A stretch of DNA of 64,000 nucleotides from Batkoa obscura (GCA_030770535.1 JASVEC010000050.1:1-64000), one strand, 5' to 3'; positions 46,479 to 57,294 are shown, counted from the stretch's first letter. Translations and numbers: made by a program. The notes: a model not told the origin generated them from the letters alone.

Positions 46479-47777
46479 TTATAGACCTTCTACGATTTCC
46501 GAAGGTGGTAAGCCTTTATAGCAAATTCTATAAACTTTCGTGAAAAGTGGGAATCTATAAAAGTTAGTCATAGTTTATAAGGTTTAAATAGATTTACTCA
46601 TCTTCCTGATTTCTAGCAGATAGGAACTGGTTGACTTCTTTAGAAGTAATAGTTCCTTGTAATTTTTGTCCGTTTAATAATTCTTTTTCAAGCTCTTCGA
46701 AACTCTGATAGTTTAATAATTGTGCTTTTAAATAAAATCAAAGTACCTTTCCAGTTCTAACGTGAGCTTCAGCAACTTTTCGGTTACGGCCACCATAACA
46801 GGTGGTAATAAGATCACCGACCCCAGAACTTTCAAAAAAGGTATTTTCTTTAACACCTTCAAGATATACTTGTGCGAATTTTTTCATTTCCATCAAACCA
46901 ATACGTATAATAGCTGCTTTAGTATTGGGTCCTAATTCCATCCCATCAATAATTCCTGCAGCAATAGCAACAATGTTTTTCAATGCACCACACATTTCTA
47001 CTCCATGGACATCCGGCACAATACTCACTCTAAAGTAAGGAGTATTAAACAAATCGAAATAAAACTTTCCATCTTGTTCATTTACATATCCAATAGTTGT
47101 TTCACTGAACCTTTCTATGGCGATTTCATCAGCTATATTTGCTCCAGATAAGGTACTAACCTCAATGCCCAGCTCTTTAGTAATATAGTTTGAAATCAAA
47201 GTAATACCTTTGGAATCTACATGTACCCCCTTTAATTATGTTAATATATTTAAGACTAATTCGAGTAGATTTACCTTTACTAAGGAAATTGCTTTACAAT
47301 CTTTTGGTAGTTTTCCTTTTATTTGCTCACATATACTTTTAATAAACTAACCAGTTAAATAATGAAATAAAATTTGGATTATTGTTTACTTGATGAGGTG
47401 TAACAAATACCAAAACATTACATCCTACAACAGCTTCTTCAAGATTAGGGTAGGCCACGACATTTTTTGGAAGTTTAATTCCGGGTAAATATCTTTATAA
47501 AATAAATAAACACTATTCGTTATAACAACAAACTTACTTAACATTTTCATTCTGGGTATTAATAATTTCAGTCAACTTTTTCCCATCTACCATTTCTTCA
47601 AACACCCACATACGAACTTCATTTTCAACATTATCAAGTTTTAATGCGTTGTTTCCTATGATTTTAGCTGTAGTTGAGCCCCTTTATATATGATAGTAAT
47701 TAGTTATGATTAATTTCTAATAACATTACTGATATTTGTTACCAATTTCCTGATCCAACAATAAGCACTTTATTCAT
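46479..47777 (-). CDS. GPD2: NAD-dependent glycerol-3-phosphate dehydrogenase, copy 2
   Basis: A paralogue of the gene at 43262, on the opposite strand. It starts [18 protein letters not shown] without the upstream leader. It shares intron positions with copy 1 (including one inside GSGNWG). Conserved blocks include [83 protein letters not shown] and [18 protein letters not shown]. After [10 protein letters not shown] a GTAAAT intron (about 46545-46590) leads to a last exon, [24 protein letters not shown], which stops at 46479. It ends about 20 residues short of copy 1, because the 'FKFNN...KSRL' tail is absent. The symbol marks it as the second copy, not as an orthologue of yeast GPD2. Confidence 0.9.
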
Positions 47778-48328
47778 TTTAAGTTTTCTTATCAACAAAA
47801 AATCCAGCTAAAATTGAGTATTTATATACTCGGATGATGTAATATTTATCCCTTGATTTTCTAACGAATAGTTCTCCCTTAGCAATCATAGTGATAATAA
47901 TTTGTTGAGATAATAATTTGATACAACTGGAATAGCTTAAAACCATAGGATAAGTTTGTATGTTAAATTATATTGATAAAAGAAGCTTAGTAAAACCTAT
48001 CCCAAGATTTCTTTTATGAGATCTTTTAAGGATTATATTTAATATGAAATTGGTGAGTTTTAAACTTTTTTTATCCCAGAGCAGTAGGCTATTAACAACT
48101 TTTTAATAAATAAAAGTTCAATTAGTATAATGAAACTTAATAAAAAGAGATTGTGAGAACCTTTATTTTGGAAATAATAAAAGTAAATAACAAAAATTAC
48201 TATCATAAAGCTCCTGTGCTTTAAATATTAGATGACTTTTAAATCCAATAATAAATTTCATTAGTTATTTTGAATGGTTTTATTATATATATCAATGCTA
48301 TTATATTTAAAATATCATTGATTTAATA

Positions 48329-48429
48329 TGAGGGTGTTTTTTTTGGCTTCATTACTTTTTCCATCTTTTAAGCGCTATTTGAGTGGAAAAATTGTTAGTA
48401 AAATTCTTAAACATAAAAATACATCCCCA
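48329..48429 (-). mobile_element. TGGGG-type MITE
   Basis: 101 bases in reverse orientation: TGAGGGTGTTTTTTTTGG at the left end and ACATCCCCA at the right, TA on both sides, AAGCGCTATTTGAGTGG in the middle. Confidence 0.88.
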
Positions 48430-48450
48430 TATATTAGTAAAAAATTTATA

Positions 48451-48523
48451 CGAGGATACATTTTTTGTTTAAGAATCTTACTAATAGTCTTTCCACTCAA
48501 ATAGCGCTTAAAAGACGTTCCCA
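48451..48523 (+). mobile_element. TGGGG-type MITE, internally deleted
   Basis: 73 bases. The left part (CGAGGATACATTTTTTG) through AATAGCGCTTAAAA is present, then it jumps to the CGTTCCCA end, so about 25 bases are missing. It lies 21 bases from the previous copy in the opposite orientation. Confidence 0.8.
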
Positions 48524-48889
48524 TATGTGAACAAACATTTTAAAGAAATTTCTTAAATTTTATAAAATTTTAATTATATGAAAATATAGCGGTATCGAAA
48601 GTGCAAAGCTTGTTAAATATATATGAAAAACAATGGTTTACTATATTATTATTTGGTGATCATGAAAGTTGTTTGCCAGTGTTAGCTGGTCACAGAAATT
48701 AAAATTAATGAGGTTTTTTGTAGATGTCTAATAAAATTTATTTAAAAAAATTGAGTAATTTTCAAAGTTGCTATTCTTTTATTATAACAATTAACAGAAT
48801 AGTTAGCTATAAAACATAATATAGAATACAAAACATTGTCTTGTTATTTAATTTGAAGATGGTTAGAATTAAGTTCCTTGTAATAAAAC

Positions 48890-49090
48890 TAATCCTAATC
48901 CTAATCCTAATCCTAATCCTAATTCTATTTCTAATTCTATTTCTATTTCTATTTCAATCCCTAGCTCTGGCCATAACTTTAGGCCTAACACTAATGTTAA
49001 TGTTAGCTCTAACTCTAACTCTAATTCTAATTCCAGCTATAACTACAATATTAGCTCTAATCCTAAATCTATCTCTGACTTTATGCCACT
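48890..49090. repeat. degenerate CTAATC-type hexamer repeat
   Basis: Six perfect units of 'ctaatc' open the tract (48889-48925), then variants (ctaatt, ctattt, ctaact, ctgact) continue for about 170 bases with a roughly 6-base phase. The unit resembles but does not equal the telomeric CCCTAA strand. Confidence 0.85.
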
Positions 49091-50000
49091 CTAACGCTAG
49101 CGTTATTATCATATTGGATACCCAGCTAATATTGTGTTCCGCCTTAAATATTACATTATTATTTTCTAACATAAAGCTATTACTTGAATTTTTTTATGTA
49201 ATTTTTGCTAGAGTGATAAGCTTTCACAATTGATATTTTTTGTATTATCAGCTTAATATTCAAATTAATGACTATTTACTATTTAGTATATATCTGAATA
49301 TAGAGTTAACATGAAGTAGCTTTCTTTTTTGTAATAAAAATAAATTATTTATTTAATAATATAAATTCAATTCTAAATTACTTATAACATTTTAAATACA
49401 TATTTACAAGTAGTTTTATATTTTAGGTTGATGGTATTAATATACGATATAAATAAAACAAAACGCCCATATTTAGTATAATGCTAACTATTTGTACACA
49501 TATTGGATTTTGAAGTGTGAGCCATAATATGATTTATATAATGATCATTAGTTTTGAATAATTAACTCATTTTCAATTTGAAACGATTGTAACAATATTA
49601 GAATTTTTTTAAAAGTAGATTACATTTTTACTGATACTATTGATAAGCTATACTTTTTATGAACTTCGATTCTTATAAACCTAAACCTAAACATAACTTA
49701 ATACTTTCTAGTTTCTAAAAATATAACACATAAGCAATTATCGAATTATGAATTACAATAAAATACCCTTTTTTAAAAATAAGGGGTAAAAAGATTATTG
49801 GGTTTATAATCAATCAAAAACAATCACTATAGCAATAAACAAAGTCTGTAGCTACTCTTGGAATTAAAAATTAATTTATTTAAATTATCATGTTATCGGT
49901 AATAAGATTCCTCAGAATATTAAACAGGATAAGACCCAGATGTTTTATTAAGAAAAATACTTGAAAATAGGATTTAAACTCAAAAAAATAATTTATTTAG

Positions 50001-50078
50001 GGATATATTTAGTAATATGGGGTTGAAAGTATATACATATCAAAGTTTGGTGATATATCACATTATACTGCTCTGGCT
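50001..50078 (+). promoter_or_regulatory. shared upstream element, LPMO gene 1
   Basis: Contains TATTTAGTAATATGG, CAAAGTTTGGTG and the core GATATATCACATTATA, about 120-190 bases before the start codon. The same order of blocks precedes LPMO genes 2 and 3, and the core precedes gene 4. Probably a transcription-factor site that co-regulates the cluster. Confidence 0.65.
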
Positions 50079-50143
50079 ATTATACATTAATACCAAATAA
50101 TAAGAAAAAATAGCTAATAAAATATATATGCCATTTTAAAAGG

Positions 50144-50151
50144 TATAAATA
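50144..50151 (+). promoter_or_regulatory. TATA box, LPMO gene 1
   Basis: TATAAATA lies 51 bases upstream of the ATG; the other three LPMO genes have a TATA box at 52-58 bases. Confidence 0.75.
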
Positions 50152-50194
50152 GAGTAGAAAATAATTTGAATAAAAAAATAAACTATTTATCACT

Positions 50195-50941
50195 ATGATA
50201 TTCCAATTTCTCTCTCTTATCTTTGCTGCCTCTTTATTAGCACATATGGAGTTTGTTACTCCATATCATCGCAGATCAAAGTTTTCTCCATATTATCAGC
50301 AAACTAATAATGTTGATTATGATGGCTTGAACCCTTTAGGTAGTAAGGTGAGTATTGACTTCTTCAACATGTAAACTTAATATCAAATTCATCATAATAG
50401 AAAAACAGATATAGTTTTAAAAGCTCTGTAATATTATATGATTGGAATGTTAACCATATTTTGATTTATTTAGGCTGGATTCACTTATCCTTTCCCATGT
50501 AAAGGTCACCCAAAAGGTCCTGTACAAGCAAGTTATCAAGCTGGTAGCTCAATTGCAGTAGCGTTGACTGGAAGTGCCAAACATAATGGTGGACATTGTC
50601 AGTTTGCATTAAGTTATGATGATAAAAAGTTTGTAGTATTAAAGGATGTATTCACCAACTGTATCATCGACAGCGTGAATTATAGCATTCCATTACCGGG
50701 TAACATCCCGCCAAGCAAAAACGCTACTTTAGTTTGGGGATGGGTAAATGCCGTTGGTAATAGAGAATGGTACATGAACTGCATTGATATTGAAATTACT
50801 GGTGGTACGCCGGGTGGTAAATTAACCGGTAAAGAAATGTTAATTGCCAATCTACCAGGTTATCCCATTTTTGAAGAGTTTTCAATTGCTGGTCCACAGT
50901 TGGAAAAATTCAATTCTCGCAACACTATTTCAATTCCTTAA
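50195..50941 (+). CDS. secreted AA11-like lytic polysaccharide monooxygenase, LPMO 1
   Basis: A copper enzyme family that cleaves crystalline polysaccharide, chitin in known AA11 members. Two exons (50195-50347, 50474-50941) give 206 residues. The signal peptide MIFQFLSLIFAASLLA ends exactly before His17, which would be the N-terminal copper-binding histidine after cleavage. The second brace histidine fits His88 in AKHNGGHCQF. Family blocks FPCKGHPKG, YQAGSSIAVALTGSA, ATLVWGWVNAVGNREWYMNC (Tyr151 axial) and paired cysteines (C60, C93, C114, C154) match the AA11-type pattern. There is no C-terminal chitin-binding module. The first 181 bases of exon 2 are identical to those of LPMO 2, then divergence starts abruptly. 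Activity is inferred, not shown. Confidence 0.85.
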
Positions 50942-51776
50942 TGTTAATGTTTAATATCTAATTAAATTTAAACAATGTATTTACTTTGTTTTTGATTCCT
51001 GTTATCGTTTAAGAATTTTAACAATTAATAATTAATAATTAACAATATTGATTAAATGTATTTTATTGCTTAATAGTAATTATTATTATAGTTTTGGCAC
51101 AGTATAATATAGGTTGATGTCAATGAAAATAAAATTTGGTAGGCACCGTAAAAAGATACTATCATCTAAAATGAATCGCTTAAGCGATATATTACATTTT
51201 ATTTGTTACTAGGTTGATATTTCTAAAGATAAAAGCATTTTTCTTTAATCTGTTTTAATGAAAAAGATACATCGATTAAGAAATGCAGCTTGTAGGGAGG
51301 GAGCGGTTTGTATGAGTAATTTTTTAATTTTTATGATAAAGAATCAATTTTTATAGCATTGAGCATTAAACTTAGCACTAGCTCTAATAGTACCATAGCA
51401 TCATTATTTTAAAGTGAAATTCGATATAGGCTTTGACTTATACAAACTATTATAATACAATTATTGCTATAAAAGTTGGCTACAACAGTCTTTAATTTAA
51501 TTTCTTATTTTTTAACAAACTTAGTTTATTAGAAGGAGATGGCTTTTTTTAGCAAAATTCATGTAACTTTCTACTTATAAGCTTATTCACCATCACACTA
51601 AACAATTCAAAATAAATACTTTAGTGCATTATTTTTTACCTTCCCTATGATCTTAGTTTGATAAAAATAAATATATAGTACAAACGAAAAAGTATTTAAA
51701 TTTAGTGTAATAGTAACTGTTTTTTTATATCTTAAATCTCCAATAATGGAATAAAATAAAATTTATAAAATACATA

Positions 51777-51874
51777 TAGGGGTGTTTTTTTTGCCTTCAC
51801 TTTTCTCCATTTTTAAGTGCTATTTGAGTGGAAAAACTGTTAGTAAAATTGTTAAGCAAAAAAATACATCCCCA
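51777..51874 (-). mobile_element. TGGGG-type MITE
   Basis: 98 bases in reverse orientation between LPMO 1 and 2: TAGGGGTGTTTTTTTTG at one end and ACATCCCCA at the other, AAGTGCTATTTGAGTGG in the middle. Confidence 0.87.
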
Positions 51875-52310
51875 TGTTACTCTTAAATAACTATTCGTTC
51901 TAATTTAAAAACCAAATGCTAATGGTAGTAACTTATTCCATTTAATTTAACTAATCATAACTATTAAATGATTATTCAATAAAAAGTATTTACTTTATTG
52001 TTCCTAGATATTTTGATAATCATCATGTACCACTTTAAAAAATACAATATATACACAACAATGTTATCATAACTAACATAAAATATCCTTTTTAAAAAAC
52101 AAGGGTCAAGGAGATTGCCTAAATTTAAATAAACCAAAACAATTATCATTATTAATAAATAAAACCTGTAGTTGCTTTATAGGTTCAATAAACTATTCCA
52201 TATAAACTATCATGTTATATGTAAAAAGATCCCTAGAAAGGTTAAAAGGATTAGCCCCAAAATTTTTATTAAAATACTGAAATGTTTTAAACCCAAAAAT
52301 TAGAAGCGTT

Positions 52311-52390
52311 GGTGATATATTTAGTAATATGGTGTTAAAACTTATAAGCATCAAAGTTTGATGACATATCACATTATAGTACTACTATCA
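52311..52390 (+). promoter_or_regulatory. shared upstream element, LPMO gene 2
   Basis: TATTTAGTAATATGG, CAAAGTTTGATG and the core GACATATCACATTATA in the same order and spacing as in front of LPMO 1. Confidence 0.65.
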
Positions 52391-52448
52391 TTATACATTA
52401 ATATTAAATATAAAAAATAACTCATTAAAAACAACCCATTTTAAATAG

Positions 52449-52456
52449 TATAAAAA
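52449..52456 (+). promoter_or_regulatory. TATA box, LPMO gene 2
   Basis: TATAAAAA, 58 bases upstream of the ATG. Confidence 0.65.
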
Positions 52457-52506
52457 GAAAAAAATGAAGTAAACAAAGTAAACAGTAAAAATAAAATTTC
52501 ATAGTC

Positions 52507-53213
52507 ATGATTTCGCAGTTTTTCTGTCTTATCTTTGCTACCTCTTCATTAGCACATATGGAATTTATTACACCATACCATCGTAGATCAAAGTACTCCC
52601 CTTATTATCAACAAACTAATAACGTCGATTATGATGGATTAAATCCCTTAGGCAGTAAGGTAAGTATGATCTTCCCAAATATATAACTTTCATAACGAGT
52701 GAAAATATCATAAATCAAGTATTAACTCCGATTTGTTCTATTTAGGCTGGATTCACTTATCCTTTCCCATGTAAAGGTCACCCAAAAGGTCCTGTACAAG
52801 CAAGTTATCAAGCTGGTAGCTCAATTGCAGTAGCGTTGACTGGAAGTGCCAAACATAATGGTGGACATTGTCAGTTTGCATTAAGTTATGATGATAAAAA
52901 GTTTGTAGTATTAAAGGATGTATTCAACAATTGTATCATTGACAGCTTAAAATACGACATCCCATTACCAAGTAATATTCCACCAAGTAAAAATGCAACC
53001 TTAGTTTGGGGATGGATAAATGCTAGTGGTAACAGGGAATGGTATATGAACTGCATTGATATTGAAATTACCGGTGGTACACCAGGTGGCAAACTAACTG
53101 GTAAAGAAATGTTGGTTGCTGACTTACCAGGTTATCCCATTTTTGAAGAATTTTCGATTGCTGGCCCACAACTGGAAAAGTTTGACTCCCGAAATACTAT
53201 TTCAATCCCTTAG
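52507..53213 (+). CDS. secreted AA11-like LPMO 2
   Basis: A two-exon gene with an 86-base intron (52660-52745). The signal peptide MISQFFCLIFATSSLA precedes His17 of HMEFITPYHRRSKYS. The mature sequence has the same histidine brace, cysteines and WGWINASGNREWYMNC block as LPMO 1. From the His17 codon to about the stop codon, intron included, it is essentially identical to LPMO 3 on the opposite strand (53936-54642), while signal peptides and flanks differ. That is a mark of gene conversion or very recent inverted duplication. The first 181 bases of exon 2 are also identical to LPMO 1. Confidence 0.86.
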
Positions 53214-53935
53214 CAATATTATTTATAATTAAAGTATTTTATATTTAAAGAAAACTATTTCCCATCACTTTGATGTTCTATCATAAATAAATTATGAATA
53301 GCACTATACTACCAAGACAATGAATCATAATTATCATGTTAACTTTGACGTCTTGGTGTATTCTTTTAAAATTAAAATTTGTTTATTGTTAAACTATCAT
53401 TGAATGTAACTGTATTTTAAATATAAAGTTGCATATTATGATACTTTAGCTGAATCTTTACTTCGGTTTACATCTTTGAAGAAACCTAAAAGCTCTAGTT
53501 TATTAATATTATTTGATAATACATCTTAATTATACGCCTCCATACCTAAAGATCACCTGTAAATTAAGATGAAGTTTAAATCTTTGCTCTTTATAGCTAA
53601 TTTATTAAAAGAAATAGCATTTCCTAAGCATAAGTGTTTGTATTGGGATACATTAAAGCAAAAATTCTTTCATTCAGAAATCTTAATATGTATAACACTA
53701 TAATAAGTATGATGCTATTGAATTATTTTGTTAGAGACCTCGTTTTGATTATACAATATTTCAATCAGTTTTGCCAGTAATAAGCTATCTAATTGTACAT
53801 AAATTCTGAAGAAAAAATGGTTAAGCGATAAAGCATATTCGGATAATAATTTAGAGATAAACATATATGATTTATCAAATAAAAATAAAGAACTAAAGGA
53901 GATCATCTTATTTAATTAAATATCAAATGACAATA
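53214..53935. other. spacer between inverted LPMO genes
   Basis: About 720 bases separating the two arms of the inverted LPMO pair. No gene; a 63-codon minus-strand ORF is not supported. It forms the loop of a potential large cruciform. Confidence 0.6.
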
Positions 53936-54642
53936 TCAAGGAATTGAAATAGTATTTCGGGAGTCAAACTTTTCCAGTTGTGGGCCAGCAATCGAAAATT
54001 CTTCAAAAATGGGATAACCTGGTAAGTCAGCAACCAACATTTCTTTACCAGTTAGTTTGCCACCTGGTGTACCACCGGTAATTTCAATATCAATGCAGTT
54101 CATATACCATTCCCTGTTACCACTAGCATTTATCCATCCCCAAACTAAGGTTGCATTTTTACTTGGTGGAATATTACTTGGTAATGGGATGTCGTATTTT
54201 AAGCTGTCAATGATACAATTGTTGAATACATCCTTTAATACTACAAACTTTTTATCATCATAACTTAATGCAAACTGACAATGTCCACCATTATGTTTGG
54301 CACTTCCAGTCAACGCTACTGCAATTGAGCTACCAGCTTGATAACTTGCTTGTACAGGACCTTTTGGGTGACCTTTACATGGGAAAGGATAAGTGAATCC
54401 AGCCTAAATAGAACAAATCGGAGTTAATACTTGATTTATGATATTTTCACTCGTTATGAAAGTTATATATTTGGGAAGATCATACTTACCTTACTGCCTA
54501 AGGGATTTAATCCATCATAATCGACGTTATTAGTTTGTTGATAATAAGGGGAGTACTTTGATCTACGATGGTATGGTGTAATAAATTCCATATGGGCCAA
54601 TAAGGAAGCAGTAAAAATAAGAAAAAAGAAATTTGAGATCAT
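53936..54642 (-). CDS. secreted AA11-like LPMO 3
   Basis: Inverted near-copy of LPMO 2. The signal peptide MISNFFFLIFTASLLA differs at several positions, but from His17 onward the protein is the same, HMEFITPYHRRSKYS to NTISIP. The intron (54404-54489) matches that of LPMO 2 base for base. Its stop is TGA where LPMO 2 has TAG. The brace histidines, cysteines and NREWYMNC block are intact, so it should be functional. Identity stopping near the ends of the coding sequence, with unrelated 5' and 3' flanks, favours conversion of coding DNA over simple recent duplication of a long segment. Confidence 0.86.
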
Positions 54643-54693
54643 AGTGATAAGATGTGTTATTTGTTTTTATCGTTTATTTTGTCCTATCCCCTT

Positions 54694-54701
54694 TATTTAT
54701 A
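54694..54701 (-). promoter_or_regulatory. TATA box, LPMO gene 3
   Basis: TATAAATA on the minus strand, 52 bases upstream of the ATG. Confidence 0.7.
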
Positions 54702-54780
54702 GTAGCTAAAGTTAGGTATGCAATTGATGAGTTGTTTTTATTGCTATTATTATATTGATGTTAAATTACAATAGTCAGAG

Positions 54781-54852
54781 CTCTATAACGTGATATATCA
54801 TCAAGCTTTGGTATGAATAAATCTTTAACACCATATTGCTAAATATATCGAT
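54781..54852 (-). promoter_or_regulatory. shared upstream element, LPMO gene 3
   Basis: On the minus strand: TTTAGCAATATGGTG, CAAAGCTTGATG and the core GATATATCACGTTATA, in the same order as in front of LPMO 1 and 2. Confidence 0.65.
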
Positions 54853-56561
54853 AATGTTATTAGTTTTTTGAGTTTAAAAGTTTTTACCGATAACGTGACT
54901 CAATTGTGTTTCTTTTTATTTTATTGCTTTTGATTTGGATATAAGTTTTAATAACCTTGTCGCCCCTTTATTAAAAATAAACTAACTTAGTTTCACCATG
55001 ATACTTATTTTTTACAGGGCCTTAAAGACGTATTACTTTCAAATATTACCAGTCTTAAATACAGAAAACTTGCGTTTTAATAAAACAAGCTAATATAAAT
55101 GATCTAGCTTATTACTATCATGGTCGCCATTTTACTACTATATTGTTTTTAAAACTTTGTGGTAAAATTTCCTTATATAAAAGTAAGAATAAAGTAATAC
55201 AGTAATTTAATGAAATTAAAAAAACCATCATACTTGAAAGGGAAATGGAGATAATTAAGGTTAAATGTCAATCATCAAAGCATATTGTGATGAATGTATG
55301 AAAAAAAGCGAGGAGGTGGTATTGTACTAAATATAAAATGCTGTTCTATACTTGATAAATAAGCAAATATAATTGTATAATTGTATTCTAAGCAATTGAA
55401 ACAGTCATTTATCCAATTTATAGACTGTATTTCGAGCCAATTTCTTCTTTATTTCAGAAACGAATTTACTTCTCACCTAAGGTGTTTCAATAAGATACTA
55501 TAGCATTAATTAAATACAGCAATTTTTATATATAACCATACTATACCAAGCATCAAATGAAAACTACCTCCCATAGTGACTTATATTTATGGACCAAACT
55601 ATCATATCACCTTAAAATAGGAATGGGGATGTTTAAATAAAAATAAAAATAAAGAGTGATTTTATTAATTTAAGGAAAAAATGAGTTAATATCATTTATA
55701 AGTAATTAAGCAATTATTGAAGGCACTTTTTAATAAGTGTTTGCCTCAATAAAGCTATATAGTTTTGAGCCATCATTGAAATATCACCTGTACTTGGCTA
55801 AGGCATTATTGCCTTTAATACGATACTTTATGAGGTGATTCCCCAGTTTTGAAATGGCATTACACTTGCTGATATTTTCAAAACTATTGTAATTAAAAAT
55901 TTATGCAATTATACTAAGGTTATTCAAGCTATATTCAGTAATATATAAATTGAATAATGAGGCAGAGAAGTCTTGTAAATTACCCATTTCTCTAAGTATT
56001 CCAGCGTTGCGTTTTTCTAATAACATTTAAAGCTAAAGCTAAGTATTGACAAATCAAAATTAGATATTAAACATCTTTACTAAAAGATATCTTGGTTTTA
56101 TTAACGTACCTGTAACTTTTTACATGTGTATTCTCTCGTTTTAGTTCTGAGAAACTTCTTTTAGCATAGCCAACTAAATATATAAATTTGAAGTTAAATC
56201 CTCCTAAATTTTAATATAAACTACTATGTATAGGGATGTGTTTTTTGTATAGAAATTTTACTAGCGATTTTTTCACTCAAATAACACCTAAAAAATGGAA
56301 GTGATGAAACCAAGAAAAACACCCCATGTTTAGTATTTAGTATCAATCCATAAGTGCAATATCTAATAAACAATTAAAGATATAATAATCGGTAAATTAA
56401 CTATTGAAAATTAATACAGATTATAAGTAGTAAACATAAACTATTATACAAAATTATAACTAAAATAGAAACCATAAACAATAAACATGATGAAATTCAC
56501 TGTTAATAAAAAATATCGTAAAATCAATTTTAGATTATGTTTATTAAACGCAACGAAAGTA
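54853..56561. other. intergenic LPMO 3-LPMO 4, one MITE
   Basis: No gene supported. It holds a MITE at 56231-56326 and a small hairpin (GGCTAAGGCATTATTGCCTT) near 55797-55817. Confidence 0.5.
56231..56326 (+). mobile_element. TGGGG-type MITE
   Basis: 96 bases: TAGGGATGTGTTTTTTG at the left, AATAACACCTAAAAAATGG in the middle, AAAAACACCCCA at the right, preceded by TA. Moderately diverged. Confidence 0.82.
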
Positions 56562-57232
56562 TTAAGGAATTGAAATAGTTTTACGAGAATTGAATTTTTC
56601 TAATTGTGGACCAGCAATCGAAAATTCTTCAAAGCCAACATAGCCTGGTAAATTGGCAATTAGCATTTCTTTACCAGTTAGTTTGCCACCTGGTGTACCA
56701 CCGGTAATTTCAATATCAACACAGTTCATATACCATTCTCTATTACCTATAGCGTTTATCCATCCCCAAACTAAGGTTGCATTTTTACTTGGTGGAATAT
56801 TACTTGGTAATGGGATGTCGTATTTTAAGCTGTTAATGATACAATTGTTGAATACATCCTTTAATACCACAATATTTTTATCATCATAAGTTATACCAAA
56901 CTGACAATGTCCCCCATTATGTACAGCAGTTCCAGTAAACTCTACTGGAATTGAGCTACCAGCTTGATAACTTGCTTGTACAGGACCTTTTGGGTGACCT
57001 TTACATGGGAATGGATAAGTAAATACTTCCTATACTTTTTTATTAAAATTTTTTAAAATATATAAAAGCTTTTACGTACTTGTCTGCCTAAAGGATCTAA
57101 ACCGTTCCAATCAACGTTATTAGTTTGTTTATAATAAGGAGAGTATTTTGATCTACGATGATATGGGGTAGTAAACTCCATATGGGCTAATAAAGAAGTA
57201 GCGAAGATAAGAAATAAGAATTGGGAGATCAT
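56562..57232 (-). CDS. secreted AA11-like LPMO 4
   Basis: Two exons (57080-57232, 56562-57029; 50-base intron), 206 residues. The signal peptide MISQFLFLIFATSLLA precedes His17 of HMEFTTPYHRRSKYS. It is the most divergent member: the exon junction reads LGRQEVFTYPFPCKGH, and the second brace region is VHNGGHCQFGITYDD. Both brace histidines, the four cysteines and the NREWYMNC block are kept. The C-terminal part (VGFEEFSIAGPQLEKFN) is close to LPMO 1 and 2. It is transcribed in the same direction as LPMO 3 and has the shared core element upstream. Confidence 0.85.
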
Positions 57233-57286
57233 AGTTTTATATATTAAAAATAGTATATTTTAATTTGTTTTGGTTTATTTTCGTCA

Positions 57287-57294
57287 CTATTTAT
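57287..57294 (-). promoter_or_regulatory. TATA box, LPMO gene 4
   Basis: TATAAATA on the minus strand, 55 bases upstream of the ATG. Confidence 0.7.

Larger units (their letters stand above)
47778..50194. other. intergenic with MITEs, CTAATC repeat and LPMO promoter
   Basis: No gene is supported. It holds two MITEs facing each other (48329-48429 and 48451-48523), an AT-poor repeat of CTAATC-like hexamers (48890-49090), and the upstream region of the first LPMO gene. The 130-codon ORF at 48841 is only the repeat translated. Confidence 0.6.
50942..52506. other. intergenic LPMO 1-LPMO 2
   Basis: No gene. It holds a MITE (51777-51874), the conserved upstream element (52311-52390) and a TATA box for gene 2. 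Confidence 0.6.

Noticed and set aside
48841-49233. 130-codon ORF of Leu/Ile repeats
   Set aside because: It is the CTAATC-type hexamer tract read as codons; no start context, domain or codon bias supports a gene.
52886-54263. 68-codon ORFs antisense to LPMO exons
   Set aside because: Same sequence appears opposite LPMO 2, LPMO 3 and LPMO 4 because the sense strand is conserved; no independent feature.
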